The notes: a model not told the origin generated them from the letters alone. Shown: positions 35,688-44,632, numbered from the stretch's first letter. The stretch: DNA of 64,000 nucleotides from Streptomyces griseoviridis (GCA_014649155.1 BMSM01000008.1:186001-250000), one strand, 5' to 3'. A program made the numbers and translations.

Positions 35688-37376
35688 TCACTTGTACATG
35701 GTCTGGTTCATGGTTCCGGGGGCGTACGCGTCCGGGTCGACCCAGACGTTGATCAGGGAGGGCTTGCCGGACTCGCGGGCCCGCAGCAGCGCGGGGCCGA
35801 TGTCGGCGGGGTCGCGGACCTCCTCGCCGTGCCCGCCGAGCATCCGCGCGAACTGGTCGTAGGGGACGTCGCCGAGGGTGTTGCCGACCCGCTCGCGGGC
35901 CTCGCCGTACTTGGCCTTCTGGCCGTAGCGGATCTGGTTCATGGAGGAGTTGTTGCCGACGATCCCGACGAAGGGGAGGTCGTAGCGGACGAGGGTCTCG
36001 AAGTCCCAGCCGGTCAGCGAGAAGGCGCCGTCGCCGAAGAGGGCGACCACCTCCTTGTCGGGCCGCGCCTGCTTGGCGGCGAGCACGAAGGGGACACCGA
36101 CGCCGAGGGTGCCGAGGGGGCCCGGGTCCATCCAGTGGCCGGGGGACTTGGGCTGCACGACCTGCCCGGAGAAGGTGACGATGTCACCGCCGTCGCCGAT
36201 GTAGATCGAGTCCTCGGTGAGGAAGTCGTTGATCTCGCTGACCAGCCGGTAGGGATGGATGGGGGAGGCGTCCGAGCGGAGTTGCGGCAGCCGTTTGTCG
36301 AGTGCGGCCCGCTCGGCGGCCCGCAGTTCGTCCAGCCACTCCTTGCGCCTGGCGGCGCCCCCGTCGATCCGCCCGGAGGCCGCCTCGGCGACCGCCTTGA
36401 GCACCAGTCCGGGGTCCCCGACGATGCCGAGGTCGATGTCGCGGTTCTTGCCGACGGTGCGGTAGTCGAGGTCGATCTGTACGACGGTCGCGTCCGGCGA
36501 GAGCCGCTTGCCGTAGCCCATGCGGAAGTCGAAGGGGGTGCCGACGACGACGATGACGTCGGCGCCGGAGAAGGCGTAGCGGCGGGAGAGCTGGAAGTGG
36601 TGCGGGTCGCCCGGCGGCAGGGTGCCGCGGCCGGCGCCGTTCATGTACGCCGGGATGTTCAGTGCGCGCACCAGCTCGACGGCGGCCTCGGTGCCGCGGG
36701 TGGTCCACACCTGGCCGCCCAGCAGGATGGCCGGTTTCTCGGCGTGCGTCAGCAGGTCGGCGAGGCGCTCGACGGCCTCCGGGTCGCCCGCCGAGCGGGT
36801 CGAGGCCCGGTAGGCGCCGGCCCTCGGCACCCGTGCCTTGTCCACGGGCACCTTGGCGTCGAGCACATCGCGCGGGATCTCCAGGAAGGAGGGGCCGGGT
36901 GCGCCGTGGTAGCACTCGCGGAAGGCCATCGACACCATGTCCGCCGCGCGGGCCGTGGACGGCACGGTCGCCGCGAACTTGGTGATCGGCGTCATCATGT
37001 CGACGTGCGGCAGGTCCTGGAGGGACCCCATCTTGTGCTGGGCCAGGGCGCCCTGGCCGCCGATCAGCACCATCGGTGACTCGGCGCGGAAGGCGTTGGC
37101 GACACCGGTGACGGCGTCGGTGGTGCCGGGGCCCGCGGTGACCACCGCGCAGCCGGGCCTGCCGGTGATCCGGGCGTAGCCATCGGCGGCGTGCGCGGCG
37201 ACCTGCTCGTGGCGGACGTCGACCACCTCGATGCCCTCGTCCACACAGCCGTCGTAGATGTCGATGATGTGGCCGCCGCAGAGGGTGTAGATGCGGTCGA
37301 CCCCCTCGGCCTTGAGTGCCTTGGCCACGAGGTGACCGCCGGAGATGACGTCCTGGGACTGAGTGTCCTCGGGCAT
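35688..37376 (-). CDS. oxc: Oxalyl-CoA decarboxylase
   Basis: The 562-residue ThDP enzyme is close to the usual 560-570 length. The N-terminal half has the activating Glu in DVRHEQVAAHAADGYARITG, and the C-terminal half has the ThDP motif GDGAFSLTGWDFETL...NN. Oxc turns oxalyl-CoA into formyl-CoA and CO2. ATG 37376 follows GGAAGGG by 12 nt and gives the family length; upstream in-frame codons run into the operator. It is the first gene of the minus-strand oxalate operon, about 50 bp downstream of a strong palindrome. Confidence 0.96.
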   Translation of the reverse strand: MPEDTQSQDVISGGHLVAKALKAEGVDRIYTLCGGHIIDIYDGCVDEGIEVVDVRHEQVAAHAADGYARITGRPGCAVVTAGPGTTDAVTGVANAFRAESPMVLIGGQGALAQHKMGSLQDLPHVDMMTPITKFAATVPSTARAADMVSMAFRECYHGAPGPSFLEIPRDVLDAKVPVDKARVPRAGAYRASTRSAGDPEAVERLADLLTHAEKPAILLGGQVWTTRGTEAAVELVRALNIPAYMNGAGRGTLPPGDPHHFQLSRRYAFSGADVIVVVGTPFDFRMGYGKRLSPDATVVQIDLDYRTVGKNRDIDLGIVGDPGLVLKAVAEAASGRIDGGAARRKEWLDELRAAERAALDKRLPQLRSDASPIHPYRLVSEINDFLTEDSIYIGDGGDIVTFSGQVVQPKSPGHWMDPGPLGTLGVGVPFVLAAKQARPDKEVVALFGDGAFSLTGWDFETLVRYDLPFVGIVGNNSSMNQIRYGQKAKYGEARERVGNTLGDVPYDQFARMLGGHGEEVRDPADIGPALLRARESGKPSLINVWVDPDAYAPGTMNQTMYK

Positions 37377-37427
37377 GGCGAAGTAGGTCCCTTCCATGAG
37401 GGGTTGGGGCGCTCGCACAGTACATTG

Positions 37428-37451
37428 CATACAGTCGACGAATACTGTATG
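37428..37451. promoter_or_regulatory. Palindromic operator upstream of oxc
   Basis: CATACAGT-N8-ACTGTATG is a perfect 8-bp inverted repeat with an 8-nt spacer, about 50 bp before the oxc start in an AT-richer patch. Read on the minus strand its centre is TTCGTCGACTGTATG, close to the GTCTACAGT cores at 5192 and 8098. A third ACAGT half-site lies at about 37418. It is most likely the binding site of a GntR/FCD protein such as the one at 8189. Confidence 0.6.
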
Positions 37452-37558
37452 AAACTCGTTATCCCGCATTCCGTGAGTGGTGTCCAGGGGGAGTGGGGCA
37501 CTTTCGGTCACCGGAGCCCCGGTGGGCCCGGCACCGGCAGACGGGAGCCGAGACGGGC

Positions 37559-38435
37559 CTGTTCGAGCGCCGGGCAAGGCGGCTCTCCGCGGAGCACGGC
37601 ATCGCGGTCTCCCGGGCCGAGGTGACCGACTCGCCCGAGCGGGCCCGGGACACCGCCCGCCGCCCCGGCGGCCGAACCGTGGTCAAGTCGCAGGTCAGGA
37701 CCGGTGGACGGGGCAAGGCGGGCGGCGTCGTGCGCACCGCCGACCCGGCCGCGGCCCGCCGCGTCCTCGGCATGGAGGTCAAGGGGCGCACCGCCGCCGC
37801 GGTCATGGTCGCCGAACCGGTCGACGTGGAGAGCGAGTCCCGCGTCTCCTGCGTCCCCGGACCGGGCGGCGGACGGCTTCCTGGCCGTCGCCCCCGCCGA
37901 GGGCGGCACGGGGATCGAGGAGGTCGCGGCCCGGCGCCCCGAGGCGGTGCCCGGGTCGCCGTGGAACCGGCCGAAAAGATGACCACCTGGAGGCGGCCCG
38001 GGTGGCGGAAGCGGCCGGCCCGCCCCCGCAGACCGCCGACGTCCTCGTACGGCTGGGGGGAGGCGCTGGTCCGCGAGGACGCCCGGCTCGTCGAGGTGGA
38101 CCCGCTGGTGCGTACCGCCAGGGCCGGACCGTCGCCCTCGACGGCAAGGTCACCCTGGACGACAACGCCCTCTTCCGGCACCCCCGTGGGGGAGCGGGGC
38201 GTCCCCGCCCGCCGATCCGCTGGAGGCCGCAGCCGCCGCCAAGGGCCTCGCCTACGTGGAACTGGACGGTGAGGGTGGGCGTCATCGGCCACGGCGCCGG
38301 CCTGGTCATGTCGACATCCCCGCCGGCATCGCCGAGCCCGGCCGCGTCGGCCCGGTCTCCAAGGCGGCCACCCTCACCTACCGGCTCACGCGCGAACTGC
38401 GCGGCACCGGCTTCTCCACCTGTGTCGTGCCGGGG
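37559..38435 (+). pseudogene. Broken succinyl-CoA synthetase beta/alpha (sucC-sucD-like) fusion
   Basis: Pieces of SucC are readable but spread over all three frames: the ATP-grasp start LFERRARRLSAEHGIAVS through VVKSQVRTGGRGKAGGV, then FLAVAPAEGGTGIEEVAARRPEA in another frame, then REDARLVEVDPLV and VALDGKVTLDDNALFR, then VGVIGHGAGLVMST. The end of SucC and start of SucD are missing. The sequence resumes in SucD with GRVGPVSKAATLTYRLTRELRGTGFSTCV and breaks off. Multiple frameshifts and an internal deletion make this a clear pseudogene, upstream of and divergent from oxc. Confidence 0.85.
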
Positions 38436-38490
38436 TGATGGCCCGCTGGGGTGCGCGGCCCCCCCCGCCCGGACGGGGGTCAGGCGCCGG

Positions 38491-38851
38491 TCAGTACGTC
38501 CGGACCAGGCGGGCCGTCTCGGCCGGGGTCGCGCCGCCCCTGACGCCGGCCGCTTCCAGGGCGGCCTTCTTCGCTGCGGCCGTACCGGACGAGCCGGAGA
38601 CGATGGCGCCCGCGTGGCCCATGGTGCGGCCCTCGGATGCGGTGAAGCCGGTGATGTAGCCGACGACCGGCTTGGTGACATGGTCACGGATGCGGGCGGC
38701 GGCGCGTTCCGCCGCGTCGCCGCCGATCCTCGCCGATCTCGCCGATCTCGCCGATCAGCGCGATCAGGTCGGTGTCGGGGTCGTCCTGGAAGGCGGCGAG
38801 GCAGTCGATGTGGCCGGTACCGACCACCGGGTCGCCGCCGATGCCGATCAC
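38491..38851 (-). pseudogene. Inverted C-terminal fragment of sucD-like gene
   Basis: On the minus strand this reads VIGIGGDPVVGTGHIDCLAAF..., then, after a frameshift at a GATCGGCGA tandem repeat near 38730-38756, GDAAERAAARIRDHVTKPVVGYITGF, MGHAGAIVSGSSGTAAAKKAAL and TPAETARLVRTY-stop. It continues exactly where the plus-strand fragment ends (STCV then GIGGDP in intact SucD). The segment of about 38427-38846 is therefore an inversion inside one former sucCD locus. Confidence 0.85.
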
Positions 38852-38859
38852 CGCACCCG

Positions 38860-39258
38860 CGCCCGCCCGCCACCGTGCACCGAGAGCGGAGACCGCGCAC
38901 GGCACCCACCCTCACCCTTAAGAGCGGCACCGCCCGGGCCGGCGCCTGCCGCCGCTGCCGCGCCGCCGTACCCGAGGCGTTCCACGACGACCGCGTCCGC
39001 GCGTCCGCACGCTCCGGGACGCCCGCCGGCAGGCCTTCGCCGGCGGGGAGCCGCCGGTGCGGGCCGTGGCCCGGGGACCGGCGGGGGAGCGGCTGCCGGG
39101 CAACTTCCCGGACCACCGGCTCATGCCGTGACCGACCGGTCACACCCCGTCCCAGCCACTGCCCAGGGCGCCGATACGCAGGTGAAAGGCACTGCGAAAG
39201 CTTGGTATGGTTGTCCATGTCGCCGCGGGGGAACACCCTGGCGGGCGACAGGCACCTG
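38860..39258. other. Gap without a convincing gene before tRNA-Leu
   Basis: Some frames stay open, one ending ERLPGNFPDHRLMP at a stop near 39131, but none resembles a family I recognise. With the broken sucCD genes next to it, this is probably further gene debris. The last 80 bp should hold the tRNA promoter. Confidence 0.4.
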
Positions 39259-39346
39259 GTCCGGGTGGCGGAATGGCAGACGCGCTAGCTTGAGGTGCTA
39301 GTGCCCTTTATCGGGCGTGGGGGTTCAAGTCCCCCCTCGGACACCA
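39259..39346 (+). tRNA. tRNA-Leu (anticodon GAG)
   Basis: A complete class II tRNA folds here. The acceptor GTCCGGG pairs with CTCGGAC, the anticodon stem CTAGC/GCTAG encloses loop TTGAGGT (anticodon GAG), a long variable arm follows (GTGCCCTTTATCGGGCGT), then the T-arm GGGGG-TTCAAGT-CCCCC, discriminator A and encoded CCA at 39344-39346. The 88-nt length and long variable arm fit leucine. It borders a recombinase-bearing region, and tRNA genes are common integration sites. Confidence 0.96.
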
Positions 39347-39381
39347 GCAGGGACGTTCACGAGATCGTCCCGAAGCGTTCA

Positions 39382-39420
39382 CGAATTACCGGTCGAGTCA
39401 TGTGACTCACCGGTAATTCG
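39382..39420. terminator. Nested palindrome downstream of tRNA-Leu
   Basis: CGAATTACCGGT and ACCGGTAATTCG (12 bp) enclose GAGTCA-TG-TGACTC, with one unpaired C, making an 18-bp near-perfect hairpin 35 bp after the tRNA. It is less GC-rich than its surroundings. It probably ends the tRNA transcript; it could also be an end of the neighbouring mobile element. Confidence 0.6.
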
Positions 39421-39588
39421 TCGTTTCTGGGGCCTCAAGCCTCGTGATCGGCTCGATGAGGAGGTGAGGCGGTGGCGGTTCAGGTACTGCGCCTCTCACC
39501 TGCGGAAACAAGACATGCCTGCGCGACGGCTGGGAGCCGTGGCGCAGGCATGTGGGGTTTTCAGGGGGTGGAGCGCGGCGGGGGTGTG

Positions 39589-41490
39589 TCACTCGCGTGG
39601 CGGAGGCTCGGCCTGCTCGGTCGGGAGCGGTCGCGCCTGCGGAGGATCGGAGTACGCACCGAGTCGGGTTGCGGTGCTCTGCGTGCCGGCTTTGCGGGGC
39701 TGGATGCCCTGGTCTCGGAGGAACCGTCGGATGGCTCTGAGGTTCGCCACGAAGATGATGACGGCATTGAGCAGGGTCTGTGCGACGCGTCCGTGCGGCA
39801 GGCGGAGCTGGGGATTGTCGATGCTGTCGAGGGCGGACTTCTTGAGGTTGCCGTTGCCGCCCTCGTTCTGACTGCGCAGTCCGGACCAGGCTTCCTGCCA
39901 CAGAGGGGTGAACAGGGGGTATTTCTGCCGCCACTTGGCCAACACGGTGCCCGGGACGGTGATGCTCTTCCCCATGCAGATGTCGGGGTAGACGGGGGTG
40001 TCCCGCTTGGGCCTGGGGATGGTGGGCAGGGCTGCCGGGGTACGGACAGTGGGGGCGTCGAGGTCGACGACGGTGGACGGGCGTGGCTGGGGCCGGCGGT
40101 AGCAGGTGACCGTGGCGTGCGGCCCGAGGGCGGGGCATTGTCGACGCTGATCCCCTGCGGGCCCGTATTCCTTGATCTTGGCCTGGTAGTCCTTCCGGGA
40201 CTGGATCAGGTTGAGTGCGTGGGCGCGGTCCTCGTCCGTGCGGCTGTCGATGTATGTGGCGCCCGCAGTGACGAGCGGGGTGGGCATCAGCGGGCAGTAG
40301 AACTCGCCGCCGACCAACTGCATGCCGCGGAACTCTCCCTGCCGGTCGACCTTGTCGTCGTTGTAGTGCTTCACCGCGTTGAGGCCGAGTTCGAGCAGCT
40401 GCAAATGCAGGTTGTGAGGCTTGGCCTGGGTGATGCCCCGGTCGGCGCAGAACAGGTCTTTGACCAGGCCTCGTTCGAACGCCGGCTGGATGGCGCGCAG
40501 GGCGGCCGGGCCAGGTTCGGTGCCCGGGGTGTGAAGGATCATGCCGAGGCAGACCGCCGGGTAGGCGCCGGCGAGGTCGCCATGGCCATGGCCCGGGAAC
40601 GCGGCCATCATGGCGTAGCGGAACTCTCTCTTCTCCTGCGCCTTGGCCTTCTTCTGCTGTGCCGACTTGGTCTTGCGAGTCGCTGGCTTGTTCGCCGTGC
40701 CGCGCCGGGTGCCAGTGTTCGTGGAGGCCGCAGCTTTGCCGCTGGGCCCCGACTTCTTCTGCGTTCCTCCCTTCACGTACATCCCGGCGGTGATCTCAAG
40801 CGAGGCCCGGTCCTGGTGGTAGTCCGGCTCTTTGCCCCAGACTGGAACCGGAGTGTCGTCGACCGCAACGTGGCCGGGCCACCGAGCGAAGTCGCCGCGC
40901 TGGTAGGAAGCCATCACCGGAGCGAGAATCAGATCCTGGGCGATGGCCTCCAGGTTGCGCACGGTGTCCTGGTTGTCGCGGGCATTCCACTTCCGTCGGA
41001 TCTTCTTGGCCTCGCTGAGGGACAGCCGCTTGCGGCGGTCGTGCGGTGCAGGGTCGAGGCGCCGGGTCATCGAGGACCAGGACCGGTAGACGCGCTTCGA
41101 CGTCGCGTACTGGTGGTGCGCGACGCGGTCGACTTCTTCTCGGGTTGCGCCCTCGCGGATGTGCAGGTCGACGTCGGGGACGTCAAGGAGGGCTTTGGAC
41201 CCTGGAGACAAGGCGAAGAAGAGCGTCTCCCATGCGTCGTTGATGTTCGCGCTCTTGCCCATGTACTGCGACAAGATCAGGCCGATCAGCACTGTGCGGA
41301 ACGGGAAGCCCTTCGGGCCCGGCCGGTGCTCGTTGGAGGGAAGGCGTTCCAGTACTCCGCTGTGGCGCACGAGGTCGAAGACCTGCCTCACAACGCGGTC
41401 GCTGAGGGTACGGCCGGGGGCCTGCGGTGCAGGGCGTAGAGCGAGGCCGGTACGCCGGCAAGGTTTGCCCTCCGGGTTCTTCCTGCTCAT
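39589..41490 (-). CDS. DDE transposase-like protein (633 aa)
   Basis: The 633-residue protein is not one I can assign to a named IS family. Candidate DDE residues are Asp in HVAVDDTPVPVWG near residue 211, Asp in DLFCADRGITQ near 347, and Glu in SQNEGGNGNLKKSALD near 543. There is a basic Lys/Thr/Ala-rich linker (about 245-285) and a Pro-rich tail. The start ATGA overlaps the stop of the recombinase-like gene upstream, so the two are co-translated. GC content and codon use are slightly lower than in the core genes. Likely part of a mobile element next to tRNA-Leu. Confidence 0.6.
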   Translation of the reverse strand: MSRKNPEGKPCRRTGLALRPAPQAPGRTLSDRVVRQVFDLVRHSGVLERLPSNEHRPGPKGFPFRTVLIGLILSQYMGKSANINDAWETLFFALSPGSKALLDVPDVDLHIREGATREEVDRVAHHQYATSKRVYRSWSSMTRRLDPAPHDRRKRLSLSEAKKIRRKWNARDNQDTVRNLEAIAQDLILAPVMASYQRGDFARWPGHVAVDDTPVPVWGKEPDYHQDRASLEITAGMYVKGGTQKKSGPSGKAAASTNTGTRRGTANKPATRKTKSAQQKKAKAQEKREFRYAMMAAFPGHGHGDLAGAYPAVCLGMILHTPGTEPGPAALRAIQPAFERGLVKDLFCADRGITQAKPHNLHLQLLELGLNAVKHYNDDKVDRQGEFRGMQLVGGEFYCPLMPTPLVTAGATYIDSRTDEDRAHALNLIQSRKDYQAKIKEYGPAGDQRRQCPALGPHATVTCYRRPQPRPSTVVDLDAPTVRTPAALPTIPRPKRDTPVYPDICMGKSITVPGTVLAKWRQKYPLFTPLWQEAWSGLRSQNEGGNGNLKKSALDSIDNPQLRLPHGRVAQTLLNAVIIFVANLRAIRRFLRDQGIQPRKAGTQSTATRLGAYSDPPQARPLPTEQAEPPPRE

Positions 41491-42488
41491 GCCGCCCCCC
41501 GCAACAGATCGGATGCATCCGCTTCGGGCACGTCGTGGAGGAAGACGAGGTAGCGCGAGAGGCTGTGCAGGGTCCCGAGTCCCGACGCTTCAAGGATCAC
41601 CTTCAGCGGAATACCTGCATTCAGCAGATCGACGAGCCAGGTCGTGCGCAGCCGCTGGGTCTGCAGCACTGCACCGTCACAACGGCCGATGATCCGCGGG
41701 TACCTGGCCAGCCAGTCCGATGCGATGTGCTTGCTGGTGCGGTCCTGCCAGTCGGGCCGGAAGGCGTACGCGTCTGCCGGGATGTGGGCGGCTTCCGCCA
41801 GCAGCAGTTCCTCGTAGGCGTACCGGCATACGACAGTGCGCGGACGGCGCCCGTGCACCTTGACCAGTGCCCGGCCGGTGGGGCCCGCGAGGATATCCCG
41901 CCCCTGAACGTACACAAGATCCTCAACGGCGAGCCCGCAACCGACGCCGAGACAGAACAGCAGGCAGGCGTTGCGCCGCTGTGCCGGGGTGGGCAGGCTC
42001 TGCGCCCAGATCAGCCAGTAGGCGATTTCTGCCGGCGGGTAGGGGGCCACTGGTGCGGCGGTGGCCTTCAGCCGGATCGGCGGATGCTGTCCGAGCTGGT
42101 CCAGCAGGAGTGCTTCGGAGGCCCGGCGCAGCTGGCTGCTGCAGGTTCGGCGGCTGTTGGCGGCCATGTCGCGGCAGCCGACGAGGATGAACCGTTCGAC
42201 GGTGCTCTGGTCAAGGATCACCGAGGGTTCGAGCGGGAGGCCCTGGGACTCGACCCAGGCGACCAGCCGTGCGAGCGGCGTCATGACCACGTCTGGGCCG
42301 TAGGGTCCCGCTGCGACGGCCATGAATCCCAGCGAGCGGACGACCGGAGCGATGCGGCGCCACTGGGCGGGCGGCACCGTCTCCGCCTTCGGTGCGTAGG
42401 CCAGCAGGCGATTCGACACAGCGACCTCCAGGCGCAAGGCCCATGACAGGTGGCCGGTTAACCGGCCACTGGTGTCAGTGTCGATCAC
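41487..42488 (-). CDS. Tyrosine-recombinase-like protein
   Basis: The 333-residue protein ends in a fold resembling phage integrases: RRNACLLFCLGVGCGLAVEDLVYVQGRDI near residues 183-211 corresponds to the first Arg block. QTQRLRTTWLVDLLNAGIPLKVILEASGLGTLHSLSRYLVFL near the C-terminus corresponds to the HxxR...G(H)...Y block. The usual His residues are replaced (RLRTTW, ASGLG), so activity is uncertain. I start it at GTG 42488 because further upstream the frame is a mirror of the XRE gene; no clear Shine-Dalgarno is seen. It is coupled to the DDE-like gene. Confidence 0.6.
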   Translation of the reverse strand: MIDTDTSGRLTGHLSWALRLEVAVSNRLLAYAPKAETVPPAQWRRIAPVVRSLGFMAVAAGPYGPDVVMTPLARLVAWVESQGLPLEPSVILDQSTVERFILVGCRDMAANSRRTCSSQLRRASEALLLDQLGQHPPIRLKATAAPVAPYPPAEIAYWLIWAQSLPTPAQRRNACLLFCLGVGCGLAVEDLVYVQGRDILAGPTGRALVKVHGRRPRTVVCRYAYEELLLAEAAHIPADAYAFRPDWQDRTSKHIASDWLARYPRIIGRCDGAVLQTQRLRTTWLVDLLNAGIPLKVILEASGLGTLHSLSRYLVFLHDVPEADASDLLRGAA

Positions 42489-42509
42489 GATCTGAAGGAA
42501 CGCATCTTT

Positions 42510-42830
42510 ATGACCGGAGGCCGAGCGCGCACGGCGCCGCCATGGAGCTACGCCGTCGATCCGGAGGAGTGGCCGGATGCCCGGATCGCCGGGGAGCCCG
42601 CCGCGGCGGTGGTCCAGACGATTGCCCGCCGCCTCGCCGCCGCCCTGCGTGAGAGGCCGGAGCTCTCGCTGCGTGCACTGGCCGCCCAGAGCAACGTCGG
42701 CAGACAGACCATCGGCGATCTGCTGGCGGGCGCCACCTGGCCGGACGTGCTGACGGTCTGCCGACTGGAGCGCGCCCTGGGCCTGGCGCTCTGGCCCGGA
42801 TCGAATGCGACCCAATGTGCTCATGACTGA
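42510..42830 (+). CDS. XRE-like helix-turn-helix protein (106 aa)
   Basis: The 106-residue protein has a helix-turn-helix at about residues 45-95: LSLRALAAQSNVGRQTIGDLLAGATWPDVLTVCRLERALG. ATG 42510 is preceded by AAGGAACGC. It is divergent from the recombinase-like gene with only 21 bp between starts, so it is well placed to repress it. The tail ends soon after the domain, which suits a small phage- or element-type repressor. Confidence 0.75.
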   Translation: MTGGRARTAPPWSYAVDPEEWPDARIAGEPAAAVVQTIARRLAAALRERPELSLRALAAQSNVGRQTIGDLLAGATWPDVLTVCRLERALGLALWPGSNATQCAHD

Positions 42831-42977
42831 TCCCCAATTGCCTATTTGAGGTCAGTCGTGCACGCTCAAGTGCCGGATGGCGCAGACGCCCTATAGCGCC
42901 ACCCGTAGGAGCGCTAGAGTGAACGTGCGCGACGGACCGGAACCCTGCTAGGAGAAGCGTCCGTTCGCGTGTTTGGT

Positions 42978-43008
42978 GGCCTCCCTCGACCGCTAATCGA
43001 GGGAGGCC
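42978..43008. terminator. Terminator between convergent genes
   Basis: GGCCTCCCTCGA and TCGAGGGAGGCC form a perfect 12-bp stem around a 7-nt loop, followed by TGCTTGTTGGG. It lies between the XRE gene (plus) and the unknown gene at 43041 (minus) and can serve both. Confidence 0.75.
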
Positions 43009-43040
43009 TGCTTGTTGGGTTAGGGTCGTTCCCGGGTGGA

Positions 43041-43562
43041 TCAAGCAGCCCGGGATGACAGCACGGCCCGGAACATTCCCGGTGCTACGTTTTCCACCTC
43101 GCCAAGTTGCTTCATGCGGTTGAGGGTTTTTCCTACGGATGAGCGGACCGTCGCGTCCGCTCCCGGTCGCACCGCCGCCGCGATATCGGTGATGGACATT
43201 GCCTCTTGAGCGGCACACAGGAGTGTGAGGATTGCATCACGCATGCTTCCGTTACGCGGCGGCCCCAGGGTCCGAGTGCCAGAGCCCAGGCGCACACCTT
43301 CTGACGAAGGATCCTCGTCGGCGACAGAAACTTCAGACGGATCCTCCCGGGAAGGCTGGGCGGTTGCCGGGGCGTCGCCAGTGTCCGGCCGCTCTTCGCG
43401 GACATCGGTGGATTCGTCGCCCTGGCACATCATCGCGTACACAGCTTCCAATGTCGCCAACTCGCCGCGCAGTGAAGTGATCAGCTCCTTCACGGCATGC
43501 CGGGCCTGGCCGACGTAGACACCCTTGTCTGACGCAGGTGCGCTGGTCCGGTATCCCGCCAT
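43041..43562 (-). CDS. Unknown protein with C-terminal winged-helix-like domain
   Basis: I do not recognise the family of this 173-residue protein. The N-terminal 45 residues form a probable helix pair (ARHAVKELITSLRGELATLEAVYAMM). A long acidic, Pro/Ser-rich linker (about 50-105) leads to a helix-turn-helix-like domain: MRDAILTLLCAAQEAMSITDIAAAVRPGADATVRSSVGKTLNRMKQLGEVENV. That layout suggests a DNA-binding accessory protein. ATG 43562 follows AGGAG by 6 nt. It stands alone between two terminator or operator regions. Confidence 0.7.
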   Translation of the reverse strand: MAGYRTSAPASDKGVYVGQARHAVKELITSLRGELATLEAVYAMMCQGDESTDVREERPDTGDAPATAQPSREDPSEVSVADEDPSSEGVRLGSGTRTLGPPRNGSMRDAILTLLCAAQEAMSITDIAAAVRPGADATVRSSVGKTLNRMKQLGEVENVAPGMFRAVLSSRAA

Positions 43563-43769
43563 AGCGAACTCCTAAGGAAGGTCGCTGCCAGTGTAGGGAC
43601 GGCACACTGTGGCACGCACGCAGTTCCTGTGAGGTGCTATCAAACGGTCAACAGTGCGCTCAAGCACGGCAAGTCCGGTCGGTGTTATCGCAGGACTCGA
43701 CCTGCCTTGGCGCAGAGTTGGCTCGCCGGGTTCGTGCGATGCCGCACCGGAACTGTGAGACGTGTCATC

Positions 43770-43795
43770 ACAGAATCCTGACGTGTGGATTCTGT
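43770..43795. promoter_or_regulatory. Palindromic operator upstream of IclR gene
   Basis: ACAGAATCC-N8-GGATTCTGT is a perfect 9-bp inverted repeat 45 bp before the IclR start. A second short palindrome, TCCCGG-TGT-CCGGGA, follows at 43802-43816. The site fits autoregulation by the IclR protein; this is inference from position and symmetry. Confidence 0.5.
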
Positions 43796-43840
43796 CGAAG
43801 CTCCCGGTGTCCGGGAACGTTTGAGCGTTACGGTTCCTTC

Positions 43841-44608
43841 ATGGTGGATGGCAAGCATCTGTCGGCGACAGAGGCCTTGGCGTCGGTGACGAAGGCCCTG
43901 GATGTTCTAGTCCTGGCGTATGACCGGGGGGAAGTCGGTGTTACCGAAACCGCCCGGGAGCTCGGTATCTCACGTTCCACCGCACACCGCATCCTGGTCA
44001 CCCTGCAGCGCACGGGTTTCCTGCGCCACGATCCTGGCCAGCACGGATACTCAGCCGGGCCGCAGCTCGTACGCATGGGACTGGCCGCGATCGCCCAGCT
44101 GGACGTCCGGCGACAGGCGCGCAGGCTGCTGGAGGAGCTCTCCGAGAAGCTGCAGGAGACGGTGTGCCTGTACTCCCTGGATGCGGCCGTCGTCCGCCTA
44201 CTCGACGGAGTCGAGTGCCGGCACGTCCTGCGCGTCAGCGTTCCGCTCGGACAGGAGCTCCCCGCCCACGTAACAGCGGCGGGCAAGGCTTTGCTCGCAC
44301 TGCGCGACCCGACAGATGTACGCGCGACACTCCCGGCAGCGCTGCCTGCCACGGCGGCAGGAAGCATCACTGAGTGGCCACTGCTTGAGGTGGAGTTGGA
44401 GGAAGTTAGAGCCCGGGGATGGGCGGCAGACCTCGAGGAAAGTGCACACGACCTGCACGGCGTAGGCGTGGCCATCCGCAACCGCATCGGGGAACCGCTC
44501 GCCGCGATCTCCGTGTACGCACCCGCCGTACGTCTGCGTGAACAGGACATGCCAGCGATTGCCACGGCCCTGCAGGAGACCGCCACCGCGATCGCCAGGG
44601 CAGAGTGA
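43841..44608 (+). CDS. IclR-family transcriptional regulator
   Basis: The 255-residue protein has an N-terminal winged helix (about 10-75, VGVTETARELGISRSTAHRILVTLQRTGFL) and a C-terminal effector domain (about 85-250). The latter has blocks LGQELPAHVTAAGKALLA and GVGVAIRNRIGEPLAAISVYAP. IclR proteins respond to small organic acids or aromatics. The frame is open upstream, but ATG 43841 begins a sensible leader. No obvious target operon lies downstream in this direction, so its regulon is probably elsewhere or lost. Confidence 0.9.
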   Translation: MVDGKHLSATEALASVTKALDVLVLAYDRGEVGVTETARELGISRSTAHRILVTLQRTGFLRHDPGQHGYSAGPQLVRMGLAAIAQLDVRRQARRLLEELSEKLQETVCLYSLDAAVVRLLDGVECRHVLRVSVPLGQELPAHVTAAGKALLALRDPTDVRATLPAALPATAAGSITEWPLLEVELEEVRARGWAADLEESAHDLHGVGVAIRNRIGEPLAAISVYAPAVRLREQDMPAIATALQETATAIARAE

Positions 44609-44632
44609 CAGCGGGTGTCGAGGTGCCGGGCC

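Noticed and set aside
41487..42824. Full 445-codon reading of the recombinase-like gene
   Set aside because: The first 110 codons overlap the XRE gene on the other strand and are low-complexity, so the start was moved to 42488.
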